Assembly (NCBI RefSeq): GCF_008271805.1
Contig: NZ_VSRY01000147.1
Span: 248,001 to 312,000, forward strand
Reading direction: 5' to 3'
Length of the DNA: 64,000 nucleotides
Origin: Streptomyces sp. TRM49041
Lineage (GTDB): Bacteria; Actinomycetota; Actinomycetes; Streptomycetales; Streptomycetaceae
Positions 15,997 to 24,828 of this stretch are shown one piece after another. Numbering within the stretch: position 1 is the stretch's first letter; each line of letters starts with the position of its first letter. The notes below the pieces were generated by a model. That model made no database searches, was not told where the DNA came from, and was given only the letters and a program-made list of their open reading frames with translations. The position numbers were made by a program, and so were the translations under genes.

Positions 15997-17811
15997 ATGC
16001 AGATCCGTCATCTCCCGTACGCCGATCCTGGCGAACCCGACGTCCGGTCGGGCGCGCGCTTCCTGCTCTGGCTGGGCCGCGAGCAGTGGGCCGGCCAGCT
16101 GGCCGCGCTCTGCTGGGCCCTGCTCATGCAGCTCGGTATCGCCGCGCTGCCGCTGGGCGTGGGCCTCGCCGTCCAGGCGGTCGTGGACCGCTCCGGCGGC
16201 GACCTGGCCGTGGCAGGGGTGGTGCTCACCCTGCTGGGTGTGGCCATCGCTGTCGGCGACATGCTGCTGCACCGCGCCGCCGTCACGAACTGGATCACGG
16301 CGGCCGCCCGGGTGCAGCAGCTGCTGGCCCGCAGAACGGCGGAGCTGGGCGCGGTGCTGACCCGTCGGGTCGCGGCGGGCGAGGTCATGGCGGTGTCCAC
16401 GGGCGACGTCGAGCGGATCGGGTGGTTCGTGGAGGTGCTGTCGCGGTTCGCGGCGGCGGTTCTCACCCTGCTGGCGGTCTGCGTGGGCCTGGTGCTGTAC
16501 CAGCCGGAGCTCGGCGTCGTCGTGGCGCTCGGCGTGCCGGTGCTGGCGGTGGCCGCGCTGCCGCTGCTGCCCCGGGCGACCCGGCGGGCGGACGTCCAGC
16601 GTGAGAAGGCGGGGCGGGCCACCGAGCTGGCCTCGGACACGGTCGCCGGGCTGCGGGTGCTGCGGGGCATCGGTGGCGAGGAGCTGTTCCTGACCCGCTA
16701 CCGCGAGGCGTCCCAGGAGGTACGGGCCGCGGCCGTGCGCAGCGCCCGCTCCTGGGCGCTGATCGCGGCTGTACAGGTGGTGTTGCCGGGGCTGCTGTTG
16801 ATCGGCGTGGTGGCGTACGGGGCGAAGCTCGCGTTCGACGGGCGGATCTCGGTGGGCGAACTGGTCACCGTGTACGGGGCGGTGATGCTGACGCAGCACC
16901 CCTTGCGCGGTTTCGAGGAGATGGCGATGGCCTACTCGTTCTCGCGGCCGTCGGCCAAGCGGGCGGCGCGTGTGCTGGCGCTGAGCCGTACCGGACCGGT
17001 GGCCGGGACCGACGAGGTGCCGCGCGGCGATCTGTACGACCCGGTGACCGGTCTGCTGGCGCCCGAGGGGTGCCTCACCGCCGTGGTGTGCGGCGACCCG
17101 GACGCGGCGGGGCGGCTGGCCGACCGGCTCGGCGGTCATCCGGCCGGGGCGGGCGCCGAGCCGGAGACGTCGGTGCTGCTGGGCGGCGTGCCGCTGGACG
17201 CGCTGCCGCTGGAGCGGGCCCGTACGGCGGTCCTCGTGCAGGACAAGGACCCGGTGCTGCTGTCGGGCACCCTGCGGGAGCTGCTGGACGTACCGTCGTC
17301 CGGCGCGGTGAACCCACGGGACGCGCTGGCGGCGGCGGAGTGCGGCGATGTGCTGGACGCGCTGGCGCAGGCGTCGCCCGACCCGGGCGGCGACCCCATG
17401 GGCACCCGGATCACGGAGCGCGCCCGGTCCCTTTCGGGCGGCCAGCGACAGCGCCTGGCCCTGGCCCGCTCGCTGGTGACCGACCCCGGGGTGCTGGTCC
17501 TGGACGAGCCGACGTCGGCCGTGGACTCGCACACCGAGGCGCGGGTCGCGGCGGGCGTCCGGCGGCTCCGGGAGGGCCGTACGACGGTCGTCCTCGCCTC
17601 GTCGCCGCTGCTGCTTGACGTGGCCGACCGGGTGGTGCTGGTGCACGAGGGGAAGGCGGTGGCGGTCGGCACGCACCGCGAGCTGCTCCGTGACGAGCCG
17701 CGCTACCGGGCGGTGGTGTCCCGCGAGGCCGAAGCGTCCCCGCCCGAGCCGTCCGCCTCCCCCGCCTCCCCCGCGTCCCCCGAGTTCGCAGACATCGAGG
17801 AGTCCGCATGA
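15997..17811 (+). CDS. ABC exporter subunit 1 with degenerate Walker A
   Basis: 604-residue half-transporter: six-helix membrane domain (about 30-300), then an ATPase domain. The signature LSGGQRQRL (about 478) and Walker B VLVLDEPTSAVD (about 498) are intact. The P-loop region at about 358-370 reads VVCGDPDAAGRLAD and lacks the GxxGxGK(S/T) motif, and the switch region reads VLASSPLLLD without the usual His. This subunit can offer a signature motif to its partner but cannot bind ATP normally itself. The ATG at 15997 is preferred to one at 15892. The C-terminus is an Ala/Ser/Pro repeat (SASPASPASPE). The stop overlaps the partner gene's start by four bases. Confidence 0.88.
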   Translation: MQIRHLPYADPGEPDVRSGARFLLWLGREQWAGQLAALCWALLMQLGIAALPLGVGLAVQAVVDRSGGDLAVAGVVLTLLGVAIAVGDMLLHRAAVTNWITAAARVQQLLARRTAELGAVLTRRVAAGEVMAVSTGDVERIGWFVEVLSRFAAAVLTLLAVCVGLVLYQPELGVVVALGVPVLAVAALPLLPRATRRADVQREKAGRATELASDTVAGLRVLRGIGGEELFLTRYREASQEVRAAAVRSARSWALIAAVQVVLPGLLLIGVVAYGAKLAFDGRISVGELVTVYGAVMLTQHPLRGFEEMAMAYSFSRPSAKRAARVLALSRTGPVAGTDEVPRGDLYDPVTGLLAPEGCLTAVVCGDPDAAGRLADRLGGHPAGAGAEPETSVLLGGVPLDALPLERARTAVLVQDKDPVLLSGTLRELLDVPSSGAVNPRDALAAAECGDVLDALAQASPDPGGDPMGTRITERARSLSGGQRQRLALARSLVTDPGVLVLDEPTSAVDSHTEARVAAGVRRLREGRTTVVLASSPLLLDVADRVVLVHEGKAVAVGTHRELLRDEPRYRAVVSREAEASPPEPSASPASPASPEFADIEESA

Positions 17812-19595
17812 TCGGCCTGGCGCCACCGGAGTACGACCCGGCGGCCCCGCATTCCGCGGCCACCCTGCCCGTGGGCTCGCCCGCGACCGTGCGCGCGTAT
17901 GTACGGGAGCTGCTGCGCCGCCATCGCCAGGCGTTCGCCGGGCTCGTCGCGGTCAACGCGGTCGCCGTCGTGGCGTCGATGACCGGCCCGTATCTGCTGG
18001 GCTCGCTGGTGGACCGGCTGGCCGCGGGGACACGCGAGCTGCACCTGGAGCGGACCCTGGCGCTGTTCGCCGTCGCGCTGCTCGTACAGGCGGTGTTCGT
18101 GCGGCTGGTGCGGCTGCGCGGGGCGATGCTCGGGGAGGAGATGCTGGCCGATCTCCGCGAGGACTTCCTGGTGCGGTCGGTGGGGCTGCCGCCGGGGGTG
18201 CTGGAGCGGGCCGGGACGGGTGATCTGCTGTCGCGAATCACCACCGACATCGACCGGCTGGCCGACGCCATGCGGCAGGCCGTGCCGCAGCTGGCGATCG
18301 GCGTGGTGTGGATGGGCCTGCTGCTCGGCGGTATGGCCGCCACCGCGCCGCCGCTGGCCCTCGCGGCCCTGGTGGCGGCGCCGCTGCTGCTGGTGGGCTG
18401 CCGCTGGTACTTCCGGCGGGCCCCGTCGGCGTACCGCTCGGAGGCCGCCGGGTACGCGGCGGTGGCAGCCGCGCTCGCGGAGACCGTCGACGCGGGCCGC
18501 ACGGTGGAGGCGCACCGGCTGGGGGCGCGGCGGGTCGCGCTGTCGGACCGGCGGATCAAGGAGTGGACGGGTTGGGAGAGGTACACCCTCTACCTGCGCT
18601 CGGTGTTTCTGCCGGTCATCAGCCTCACCCACGCCGTGGTGCTCGTCGCGGTCCTGCTGATCGGCGGCGTGCTGGTGCTGCGCGGGTGGCTGGACGTCGG
18701 CCAGCTGACCACGGGGGCGCTGCTGGCGCAGATGCTGGTGGACCCGATCGGGATCATCCTGCGCTGGTACGACGAGCTTCAGATCGCCCAGGTGTCGCTG
18801 GCGAGGCTCGTCGGGGTCCGGGACATCGAGCCGGACGCCGGCGACGGCGCCGTACGGCCCGAGGGGCGGGACGTACGGGCGGACGAGGTGCGGTTCGGCT
18901 ACCGGGAGGGCGTCGACGTGCTGCACGCGGTGTCGCTGGCGGTCGCGCCGGGCACGCGGCTGGCGCTGGTCGGGCCGTCGGGCGCGGGGAAGTCGACGCT
19001 CGGACGGCTGCTGGCCGGGATCTACGCGCCGCGCTCCGGGCGGGTCACGCTGGGGGCGGCGGAGCTGGCGAGGATGCCGGCCGAGCGGGTACGGAAGCAT
19101 GTGGCCCTGGTCAACCAGGAGCACCATGTGTTCGTCGGGACCCTGCGGGACAACCTGAGGCTGGCGCGCCCCCAGGCGGGTGACGGGGAGTTGTGGGCGG
19201 CGCTGCACGCGGTGGGCGCCGACCCGTGGGCGCGGCCCCTGGACGACGGCCTCGACACCGAGGTGGGCTCGGGCAGCAGGGCGCTGACCCCGGCGCAGGC
19301 CCAGCAGGTGGCGCTGGCCCGGCTGGTGCTGGCGGACCCGCACACCCTGGTCCTGGACGAGGCGACGTCGCTCCTCGACCCGCGGGCGGCCCGCCATCTG
19401 GAGCGGTCCCTGGCCCGGGTCCTCGAGGGGCGCACGGTGGTGGCCATCGCGCACCGGCTGCACACGGCGCACGACGCGGACCTGATCGCCGTCGTGGAGC
19501 GCGGCCGGATCAGCGAACTGGGCAGCCATGACGCGCTGGTCGCGGCGGACGGCGCGTACGCGGCGCTGTGGCGGTCCTGGCACGGCGAGACCTGA
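17808..19595 (+). CDS. ABC exporter subunit 2 with degenerate signature motif
   Basis: 595-residue half-transporter. The membrane domain spans about residues 40-320. In the ATPase domain, Walker A GPSGAGKST (about 388), Q-loop LVNQEHHVF, Walker B LVLDEATSLLD (about 514) and the switch His in AHRLHT (about 547) are intact, but the signature is LTPAQAQQV (about 492) instead of LSGGQ. The defects complement those of subunit 1, so the pair should form a heterodimer with one working and one dead ATP site. The ATGA overlap with subunit 1 implies translational coupling and equal amounts. The substrate is unknown. Confidence 0.9.
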   Translation: MIGLAPPEYDPAAPHSAATLPVGSPATVRAYVRELLRRHRQAFAGLVAVNAVAVVASMTGPYLLGSLVDRLAAGTRELHLERTLALFAVALLVQAVFVRLVRLRGAMLGEEMLADLREDFLVRSVGLPPGVLERAGTGDLLSRITTDIDRLADAMRQAVPQLAIGVVWMGLLLGGMAATAPPLALAALVAAPLLLVGCRWYFRRAPSAYRSEAAGYAAVAAALAETVDAGRTVEAHRLGARRVALSDRRIKEWTGWERYTLYLRSVFLPVISLTHAVVLVAVLLIGGVLVLRGWLDVGQLTTGALLAQMLVDPIGIILRWYDELQIAQVSLARLVGVRDIEPDAGDGAVRPEGRDVRADEVRFGYREGVDVLHAVSLAVAPGTRLALVGPSGAGKSTLGRLLAGIYAPRSGRVTLGAAELARMPAERVRKHVALVNQEHHVFVGTLRDNLRLARPQAGDGELWAALHAVGADPWARPLDDGLDTEVGSGSRALTPAQAQQVALARLVLADPHTLVLDEATSLLDPRAARHLERSLARVLEGRTVVAIAHRLHTAHDADLIAVVERGRISELGSHDALVAADGAYAALWRSWHGET

Positions 19596-19649
19596 CGGTC
19601 CGCCGGGCGCGCCCCGGCCGGGTCGTGCCCGCTCCGGTCCGACGCTCCC

Positions 19650-19705
19650 CGGCCCTGCCCGTACGGTCCTGCCCGCCCCGTCCTGCCCGCCCGGTCCTGC
19701 CCGTC
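19650..19705. repeat. four tandem 14-bp repeats
   Basis: Units begin at 19650, 19664, 19678 and 19692, each close to CGGTCCTGCCCGCC. The array fills the gap between the convergent ABC exporter and hydrolase genes and just reaches the hydrolase stop codon. Confidence 0.75.
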
Positions 19706-20495
19706 AGACCACGTTGAGCGCGACCGCGCCGCCCACTCCGCCGAGGACCATGAACACCGGCATGAGGACCTTCACCTCGACCCAGCTGCCCGCCTTGAAC
19801 CGGAGGGCCTTCGGCGGCCCGATCGGGTACCAGCGCTTCCGGCCGACCGGGATGGGCCACAGTATCGGGCAGCCGGACACGGTCAGCGCGTCGCCGATGT
19901 CGTGCACCAGCGCGCCGAGCACGATCGGCAGCCCGAGCCATATGTACTCCTGCCCGGGCGCTTCGAACAGCCAGCTCGCCCCGTTGCCGGGCTGGTCCAG
20001 TACGCCCGCGAGGATCCACGCGCTGGTCGCGCCGAGCAGCCACACCAGGACGTCGCTGGAGACCCGGGCGGCCCGCCACAGGAGGCCCTCGACGGCCAGC
20101 ACCAGGTGGACGAAGAGGATCGCGAGGACCGCCCACCGGCCCCCCGCGACGGCGATCCCCGATGTGCCGGCGCCGATCGCGACGGCCCACAGCCAGGTGT
20201 GCGTCAGCGTGCGGTGGCCGCCGCTCCTTCGCGGGTCGGCGGGCTTCCGCGTCGCCTTGTAGACGGCGTACGAGAGTTTGTCGACGACCTCGCACAGCCA
20301 GCGCGACAGGGGTCCGAAGGCGCGCGAGATCGTCGCCGACTTGTGGTCCAGGTCAGGGGCAAGCGCGGCGCCGGCGCAGATCAGCGCCCCGACGACGAGG
20401 ACGGGCCACGGCATGGGGTGGCCGGCCGCCGCGGTCGCGGCGCCCACCCCCAGCCAGGCTGCCGCCCCGGAGAGAGAGTGCGCCGGTCCCATCAT
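19704..20495 (-). CDS. membrane-bound metal-dependent hydrolase (YdjM/DUF457 type)
   Basis: 263-residue integral membrane protein. Conserved metal-ligand segments characteristic of the YdjM (LexA-binding, inner-membrane hydrolase) family are GPAHSLSGAAAWL at the N-terminus, APDLDHKSATISRAFGPLSR, and GGHRTLTHTWLWA, followed by GALVHDIGDALTVSGCPILW. The His/Asp pattern H..., DLDH, HR..TH, HD..D is complete. Four to six hydrophobic segments are evident. The start is one of two adjacent ATG codons (20495 or 20492). The enzymatic reaction of this family is not well defined. It is divergent from the helicase gene. Confidence 0.82.
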   Translation of the reverse strand: MMGPAHSLSGAAAWLGVGAATAAAGHPMPWPVLVVGALICAGAALAPDLDHKSATISRAFGPLSRWLCEVVDKLSYAVYKATRKPADPRRSGGHRTLTHTWLWAVAIGAGTSGIAVAGGRWAVLAILFVHLVLAVEGLLWRAARVSSDVLVWLLGATSAWILAGVLDQPGNGASWLFEAPGQEYIWLGLPIVLGALVHDIGDALTVSGCPILWPIPVGRKRWYPIGPPKALRFKAGSWVEVKVLMPVFMVLGGVGGAVALNVV

Positions 20496-20615
20496 GTGCG
20501 TGCCCGCCCCAGTGCTCGTGTGGTGTTGCCGAGTTGACGGCACAGGGTATCGCCCGTGATCTTCGAGCCGGTGGCCGGTTCCCGCTTCGCGGGGGAAGGC
20601 AGGCAAGATGGAGGC

Positions 20616-23138
20616 GTGACCCTTATCGATCAGCTCCCGCAGACCGCCGATCCCGATGACCTCTTCGAGGCTTTCTCGTCATGGGCGGAGGGCCGGGGCA
20701 TCTCCCTCTATCCGGCCCAGGAGGAGGCGCTGATCGAGGTGGTGTCGGGCGCCAACGTGATCCTCTCCACCCCGACCGGTTCGGGAAAGAGCCTGGTCGC
20801 CGCGGGTGCGCATTTCACGGCGCTCGCCAACGACCAGGTGACGTTCTACACCGCGCCGATCAAGGCGCTGGTCTCCGAGAAGTTCTTCGATCTGTGCAAG
20901 CTGTTCGGCACCGAGAATGTGGGCATGCTGACCGGCGACGCGTCCGTGAACGCCGACGCGCCGGTGATCTGCTGCACGGCGGAGGTGCTGGCGTCGATCG
21001 CTCTGCGCGACGGCAAGCACGCCGACATCGGCCAGGTCGTGATGGACGAGTTCCACTTCTACGCGGAGCCGGACCGCGGCTGGGCGTGGCAGATCCCGCT
21101 CCTGGAGCTGCCGCAGGCGCAGTTCGTCCTGATGTCGGCGACGCTCGGCGACGTCTCGATGTTCGAGAAGGACCTGACGCGCCGCACGGGCCGCCCCACG
21201 TCGGTGGTCCGCTCGGCGACCCGCCCGGTCCCGCTGTCGTACGAGTACCGGACGACGCCGATCACCGAGACGCTGACCGAGCTCCTCCAGACCAAGCAGG
21301 CGCCGGTCTACATCGTGCACTTCACGCAGGCGGCGGCCGTCGAGCGGGCACAGTCGCTGATGAGCATCAACATGTGCTCGCGCGAGGAGAAGGACCGGAT
21401 CGCCGAGCTCATCGGCGGCTTCCGGTTCACCACGAAGTTCGGACGGAACCTGTCGCGCTACGTCCGGCACGGCATCGGTGTGCACCACGCGGGCATGCTC
21501 CCCAAGTACCGGCGCCTGGTGGAGAAGCTCGCCCAGGCCGGTCTGCTGAAGGTGATCTGCGGTACGGACACGCTGGGCGTCGGCGTCAACGTCCCCATCC
21601 GTACGGTGCTGTTCACGGCGCTGACGAAGTACGACGGGAACCGGGTGCGCACGCTTCGCGCCCGCGAGTTCCACCAGATCGCGGGCCGGGCCGGCCGGGC
21701 CGGGTTCGACACGGCCGGGTTTGTCGTCGCGCAGGCGCCCGAGCATGTCATCGAGAACGAGAAGGCACTGGCGAAGGCGGGCGACGACCCGAAGAAGCGC
21801 CGCAAGGTGGTCCGCAAGAAGGCCCCGGAGGGCTTCGTCAACTGGTCGCAGAACACCTACGAGAAGCTCATCGGGTCCGAGCCGGAGCCGCTGACGTCCC
21901 GGTTCCGGGTGACGCACACGATGCTGCTGTCGGTGATCGCCCGGCCCGGCGACGCCTTCGCGGCGATGCGTCACCTGCTGGAGGACAACCACGAGCCGCG
22001 CAGGAACCAGCTGCGGCACATCCGCCGCGCGATCGCCATCTACCGGTCGCTGCTGGACGGCGGCGTCGTCGAGCAGCTGGACGAGCCGGACGCCGAGGGC
22101 CGCACTATCCGGCTCACCGTCGACCTCCAGCAGGACTTCGCGCTGAACCAGCCGCTGTCGACGTTCGCGCTGGCCGCCTTCGAGCTGCTCGACCCGGAGT
22201 CCCCGTCGTACGCGCTGGACATGGTGTCGGTCGTCGAGTCGACGCTGGACGACCCGCGGCAGATCCTCGCGGCCCAGCAGAACAAGGCGCGCGGCGAGGC
22301 CGTCGCCGCGATGAAGGCCGACGGCGTCGACTACGAGGAGCGGATGGAGCGGCTCCAGGACGTGTCGTACCCGAAGCCGCTCGAAGAGCTGCTGTGGCAC
22401 GCGTACAACCTGTACCGGAAGTCCCACCCGTGGGTCGGCGACCACCCCGTGTCGCCGAAGTCGGTGATCCGCGACATGTACGAACGGGCGCTGTCCTTCA
22501 CGGAGTTCACGTCCTTCTACGAGCTGGCGCGGACCGAGGGCATCGTGCTGCGCTATCTGGCGGGCGCGTACAAGGCGCTGGACCACACGATCCCGGACGA
22601 TCTGAAGACCGAGGACCTGGAGGACCTGATCGCCTGGCTGGGCGAGATGGTCCGGCAGGTCGACTCCAGTCTGCTGGACGAGTGGGAGCAGCTGGCCAAC
22701 CCCGAGGTGGAGACGGCCGAGGAGGCCCAGGAGAAGGCCGACCAGGTCAAGCCGGTCACGGCCAACGCCCGTGCGTTCCGGGTCCTCGTACGCAACGCGA
22801 TGTTCCGGCGCGTGGAGCTGGCCGCGCTCGACCACGTCGACGAGCTGGGCGAGCTGGACGCGGAGTCCGGCTGGGACGCGGACGCCTGGGGCGAGGCGAT
22901 GGACAAGTACTGGGACGAGTACGAGGACCTGGGCACCGGCCCGGACGCGCGGGGCCCGAAGCTGCTGTCCATCGATGCGTCCGACGAGAACACAGCCCAC
23001 GGTCTGTGGCGGGTCCGGCAGACCTTCGCGGACCCGAACGGCGACCACGACTGGGGCATCAGCGCGGAAGTGGACCTGGCGGCCTCCGACGCGGAGGGCC
23101 TGGCCGTCGTCCGCGTCACCCACGTCGGCCCGTTCTGA
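20616..23138 (+). CDS. Ski2-like DEAD/DEAH-box RNA helicase with DUF3516
   Basis: 840-residue superfamily 2 helicase. Motif I is STPTGSGKSL, Ia TAPIKALVSEKF, II DEFH (VVMDEFHFYAEP), III SATLGD, and VI QIAGRAGRAGFD; the C-terminal half matches DUF3516, found with this helicase in actinobacteria. It resembles the Ski2/Mtr4 group, which unwinds RNA for processing or decay. The start is the GTG at 20616 (VTLIDQLPQTADPDD); GGAGG is only one base away, as at the YjbQ gene. An in-frame ATG at 20556 would add 20 unlikely residues. The thioesterase gene follows 16 bases later. Confidence 0.9.
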   Translation: MTLIDQLPQTADPDDLFEAFSSWAEGRGISLYPAQEEALIEVVSGANVILSTPTGSGKSLVAAGAHFTALANDQVTFYTAPIKALVSEKFFDLCKLFGTENVGMLTGDASVNADAPVICCTAEVLASIALRDGKHADIGQVVMDEFHFYAEPDRGWAWQIPLLELPQAQFVLMSATLGDVSMFEKDLTRRTGRPTSVVRSATRPVPLSYEYRTTPITETLTELLQTKQAPVYIVHFTQAAAVERAQSLMSINMCSREEKDRIAELIGGFRFTTKFGRNLSRYVRHGIGVHHAGMLPKYRRLVEKLAQAGLLKVICGTDTLGVGVNVPIRTVLFTALTKYDGNRVRTLRAREFHQIAGRAGRAGFDTAGFVVAQAPEHVIENEKALAKAGDDPKKRRKVVRKKAPEGFVNWSQNTYEKLIGSEPEPLTSRFRVTHTMLLSVIARPGDAFAAMRHLLEDNHEPRRNQLRHIRRAIAIYRSLLDGGVVEQLDEPDAEGRTIRLTVDLQQDFALNQPLSTFALAAFELLDPESPSYALDMVSVVESTLDDPRQILAAQQNKARGEAVAAMKADGVDYEERMERLQDVSYPKPLEELLWHAYNLYRKSHPWVGDHPVSPKSVIRDMYERALSFTEFTSFYELARTEGIVLRYLAGAYKALDHTIPDDLKTEDLEDLIAWLGEMVRQVDSSLLDEWEQLANPEVETAEEAQEKADQVKPVTANARAFRVLVRNAMFRRVELAALDHVDELGELDAESGWDADAWGEAMDKYWDEYEDLGTGPDARGPKLLSIDASDENTAHGLWRVRQTFADPNGDHDWGISAEVDLAASDAEGLAVVRVTHVGPF

Positions 23139-23154
23139 GGACCCGGAGAACCCG

Positions 23155-24036
23155 ATGACGAACCCTGCCAACGCCGCCGAGCGCCTCGTCGACCTGCTCG
23201 ACCTGGAGCAGATCGAGGTCGACATCTTCCGCGGGCGCAGCCCCGAGGAGTCGCTGCAGCGGGTCTTCGGCGGACAGGTCGCCGGTCAGGCCCTGGTCGC
23301 GGCCGGCCGCACCACCGGGGGCGACCGGCCGGTGCACTCGCTGCACGCGTACTTCCTGCGGCCGGGCATCCCGGGCGTGCCGATCGTGTACCAGGTGGAG
23401 CGGGTGCGGGACGGCCGCTCCTTCACCACGCGCCGGGTCACGGCGGTCCAGCGCGGCCGCACGATCTTCAACCTGACGGCGTCCTTCCACCAGCCGGAGG
23501 AGCCCGGCTTCGAGCACCAGCTGCCGCCGCGCCTGGACTTCCCGGACCCCGAGACGCTGCCTCCGGTCGCGCAGGAGATCCGTGAGCACCTGGGCGCGCT
23601 GCCGGAGGCGCTGGAGCGGATGGCCCGGCGTCAGCCGTTCGACATCCGGTACGTGGACCGGCTGCGCTGGACGGCGGAGGAGATCAAGGACGCGGACCCG
23701 CGCAGCGCGGTGTGGATGCGCGCGGTGGGCCCGCTGGGCGACGACCCGCTCGTCCACACATGCGCGCTGACGTACGCGTCCGACATGACCCTGCTCGACG
23801 CGGTCCGCATCCCCGTCGAGCCGCTCTGGGGGCCGCGGGGCTTCGACATGGCGTCGCTGGACCACGCGATGTGGTTCCACCGGCCGTTCCGTACGGACGA
23901 GTGGTTTCTGTACGACCAGGAGTCCCCCATCGCGACGGGCGGGCGCGGCCTGGCGCGGGGGCGGATCTACGACCGGGAGGGCAGGCTGCTGGTGTCGGTG
24001 GTGCAGGAGGGGTTGTTCCGACCGCTGAATCCGTGA
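23155..24036 (+). CDS. tesB: acyl-CoA thioesterase II
   Basis: 293-residue double-hotdog thioesterase that hydrolyses acyl-CoA to free fatty acid and CoA. Family signatures: FRGRSPEESLQRVFGGQVAG at the N-terminus, VHSLHAYFLRPG, the strand FTTRRVTAVQRGRTIFNLTA, and in the second hotdog HTCALTYASDMTLLDAVRIP with the conserved Asp, ending SLDHAMWFHRPFR and ARGRIYDREGRLLVSVVQEG. Length matches TesB (about 286 residues in E. coli). The ATG at 23155 has GGAG six bases upstream. It lies 16 bases after the helicase gene and is probably co-transcribed with it. Confidence 0.93.
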   Translation: MTNPANAAERLVDLLDLEQIEVDIFRGRSPEESLQRVFGGQVAGQALVAAGRTTGGDRPVHSLHAYFLRPGIPGVPIVYQVERVRDGRSFTTRRVTAVQRGRTIFNLTASFHQPEEPGFEHQLPPRLDFPDPETLPPVAQEIREHLGALPEALERMARRQPFDIRYVDRLRWTAEEIKDADPRSAVWMRAVGPLGDDPLVHTCALTYASDMTLLDAVRIPVEPLWGPRGFDMASLDHAMWFHRPFRTDEWFLYDQESPIATGGRGLARGRIYDREGRLLVSVVQEGLFRPLNP

Positions 24037-24070
24037 CGGCGGGTGGGCTCCTCAAGCGCCGGACGGGATC

Positions 24071-24274
24071 TCACAGGCCGGGCAGCGGGTCCTGGTCGAC
24101 GTCGTGGCGGCGCGGCCGGATATCGGGCCGCGCCGGGTGGAGCTTGGCGTCGCACGACGGGCCGAGGCCGGTGCGGCGGGAGCCGCGGCCGGTGAGGGGC
24201 TGCCCGCACAGCCGGCACCACACGGGCGGCCGGGCGTCGTCGGGCACCGAGGCCGGAAGTTGCTGATCGTTCAT
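24071..24274 (-). CDS. DUF6011-like small zinc-ribbon protein
   Basis: 67-residue protein with a Cys cluster CRLCGQPLTGRGSRRTGLG followed by PSCDAKL: two CxxC-like halves that could hold one zinc ion. This matches the DUF6011 family of short actinobacterial proteins that look like the metal-binding tail of larger proteins. Flanking sequence is Pro/Arg/Asp-rich. It lies between the convergent thioesterase gene and the divergent glutathione peroxidase gene. No function is known. Confidence 0.7.
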   Translation of the reverse strand: MNDQQLPASVPDDARPPVWCRLCGQPLTGRGSRRTGLGPSCDAKLHPARPDIRPRRHDVDQDPLPGL

Positions 24275-24324
24275 GTGTACGTGTCTACCCTGTCGTCTGT
24301 TCCACTGACGACGAGGAGACCTTG

Positions 24325-24810
24325 ATGAGCCTGTACGACATTCCGCTGCACACCCTGTCCGGCGACCCCGTGAGCCTGGCGGACTACCGGGGCCGTGCGG
24401 TGCTGGTGGTGAACGTCGCGTCGAAGTGCGGGCTGACGCCGCAGTACGCGGGCCTGGAGCGGCTGCAGCAGCAGTACGGCGAGCGCGGGTTCACCGTGCT
24501 GGGCGTGCCCTGCAACCAGTTCGCGGGCCAGGAGCCGGGCAGCGCGGAGGAGATACGGACGTTCTGCTCGACGACGTACGGGGTGTCGTTCCCGCTTCTC
24601 GAGAAGACGGATGTGAACGGCGCCGGGCGGCACCCGCTGTACGCGGAGCTGACGAAGGCCGCGGACGCGGACGGCGCGGCCGGGGACGTGCAGTGGAACT
24701 TCGAGAAGTTCCTGATCTCGCCCGAGGGTGAGGTCACCCGGTTCCGCCCGCGCACCGAGCCGGAGGCCCCGGAGCTGCTCGCCGCGATCGAGGCGCTGCT
24801 CGGCGCCTGA
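24325..24810 (+). CDS. glutathione peroxidase-family thiol peroxidase
   Basis: 161-residue thioredoxin-fold peroxidase that reduces hydrogen peroxide or lipid hydroperoxides. The catalytic tetrad is visible: peroxidatic Cys in NVASKCGLTPQY, Gln in PCNQFAGQEPG, and Trp and Asn in VQWNFEKFLI. A second Cys in FCSTTYGVSFPLLEK may be the resolving residue, which suggests thioredoxin dependence, as in most bacterial members. The ATG at 24325 has GAGGAG upstream; an adjacent TTG at 24322 is unlikely. The gene is divergent from the DUF6011 gene and convergent with the permease gene. Confidence 0.93.
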   Translation: MSLYDIPLHTLSGDPVSLADYRGRAVLVVNVASKCGLTPQYAGLERLQQQYGERGFTVLGVPCNQFAGQEPGSAEEIRTFCSTTYGVSFPLLEKTDVNGAGRHPLYAELTKAADADGAAGDVQWNFEKFLISPEGEVTRFRPRTEPEAPELLAAIEALLGA

Positions 24811-24828
24811 CGAGACTCCGGCCTCTCG

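Noticed and set aside
14239..17826. Very long leftward open frame (1195 codons) antisense to the dehydrogenase and ABC exporter genes
   Set aside because: Its product is His/Arg/Gly-rich without domains. The forward frames have clear motifs and proper codon bias; in this G/C-rich DNA antisense frames stay open by chance.
20679..23225. Two long frames (one antisense, one forward in another frame) across the helicase gene
   Set aside because: No recognisable domain and Arg/Ala-rich composition; all helicase motifs are in the third-position-biased frame 20616-23138.
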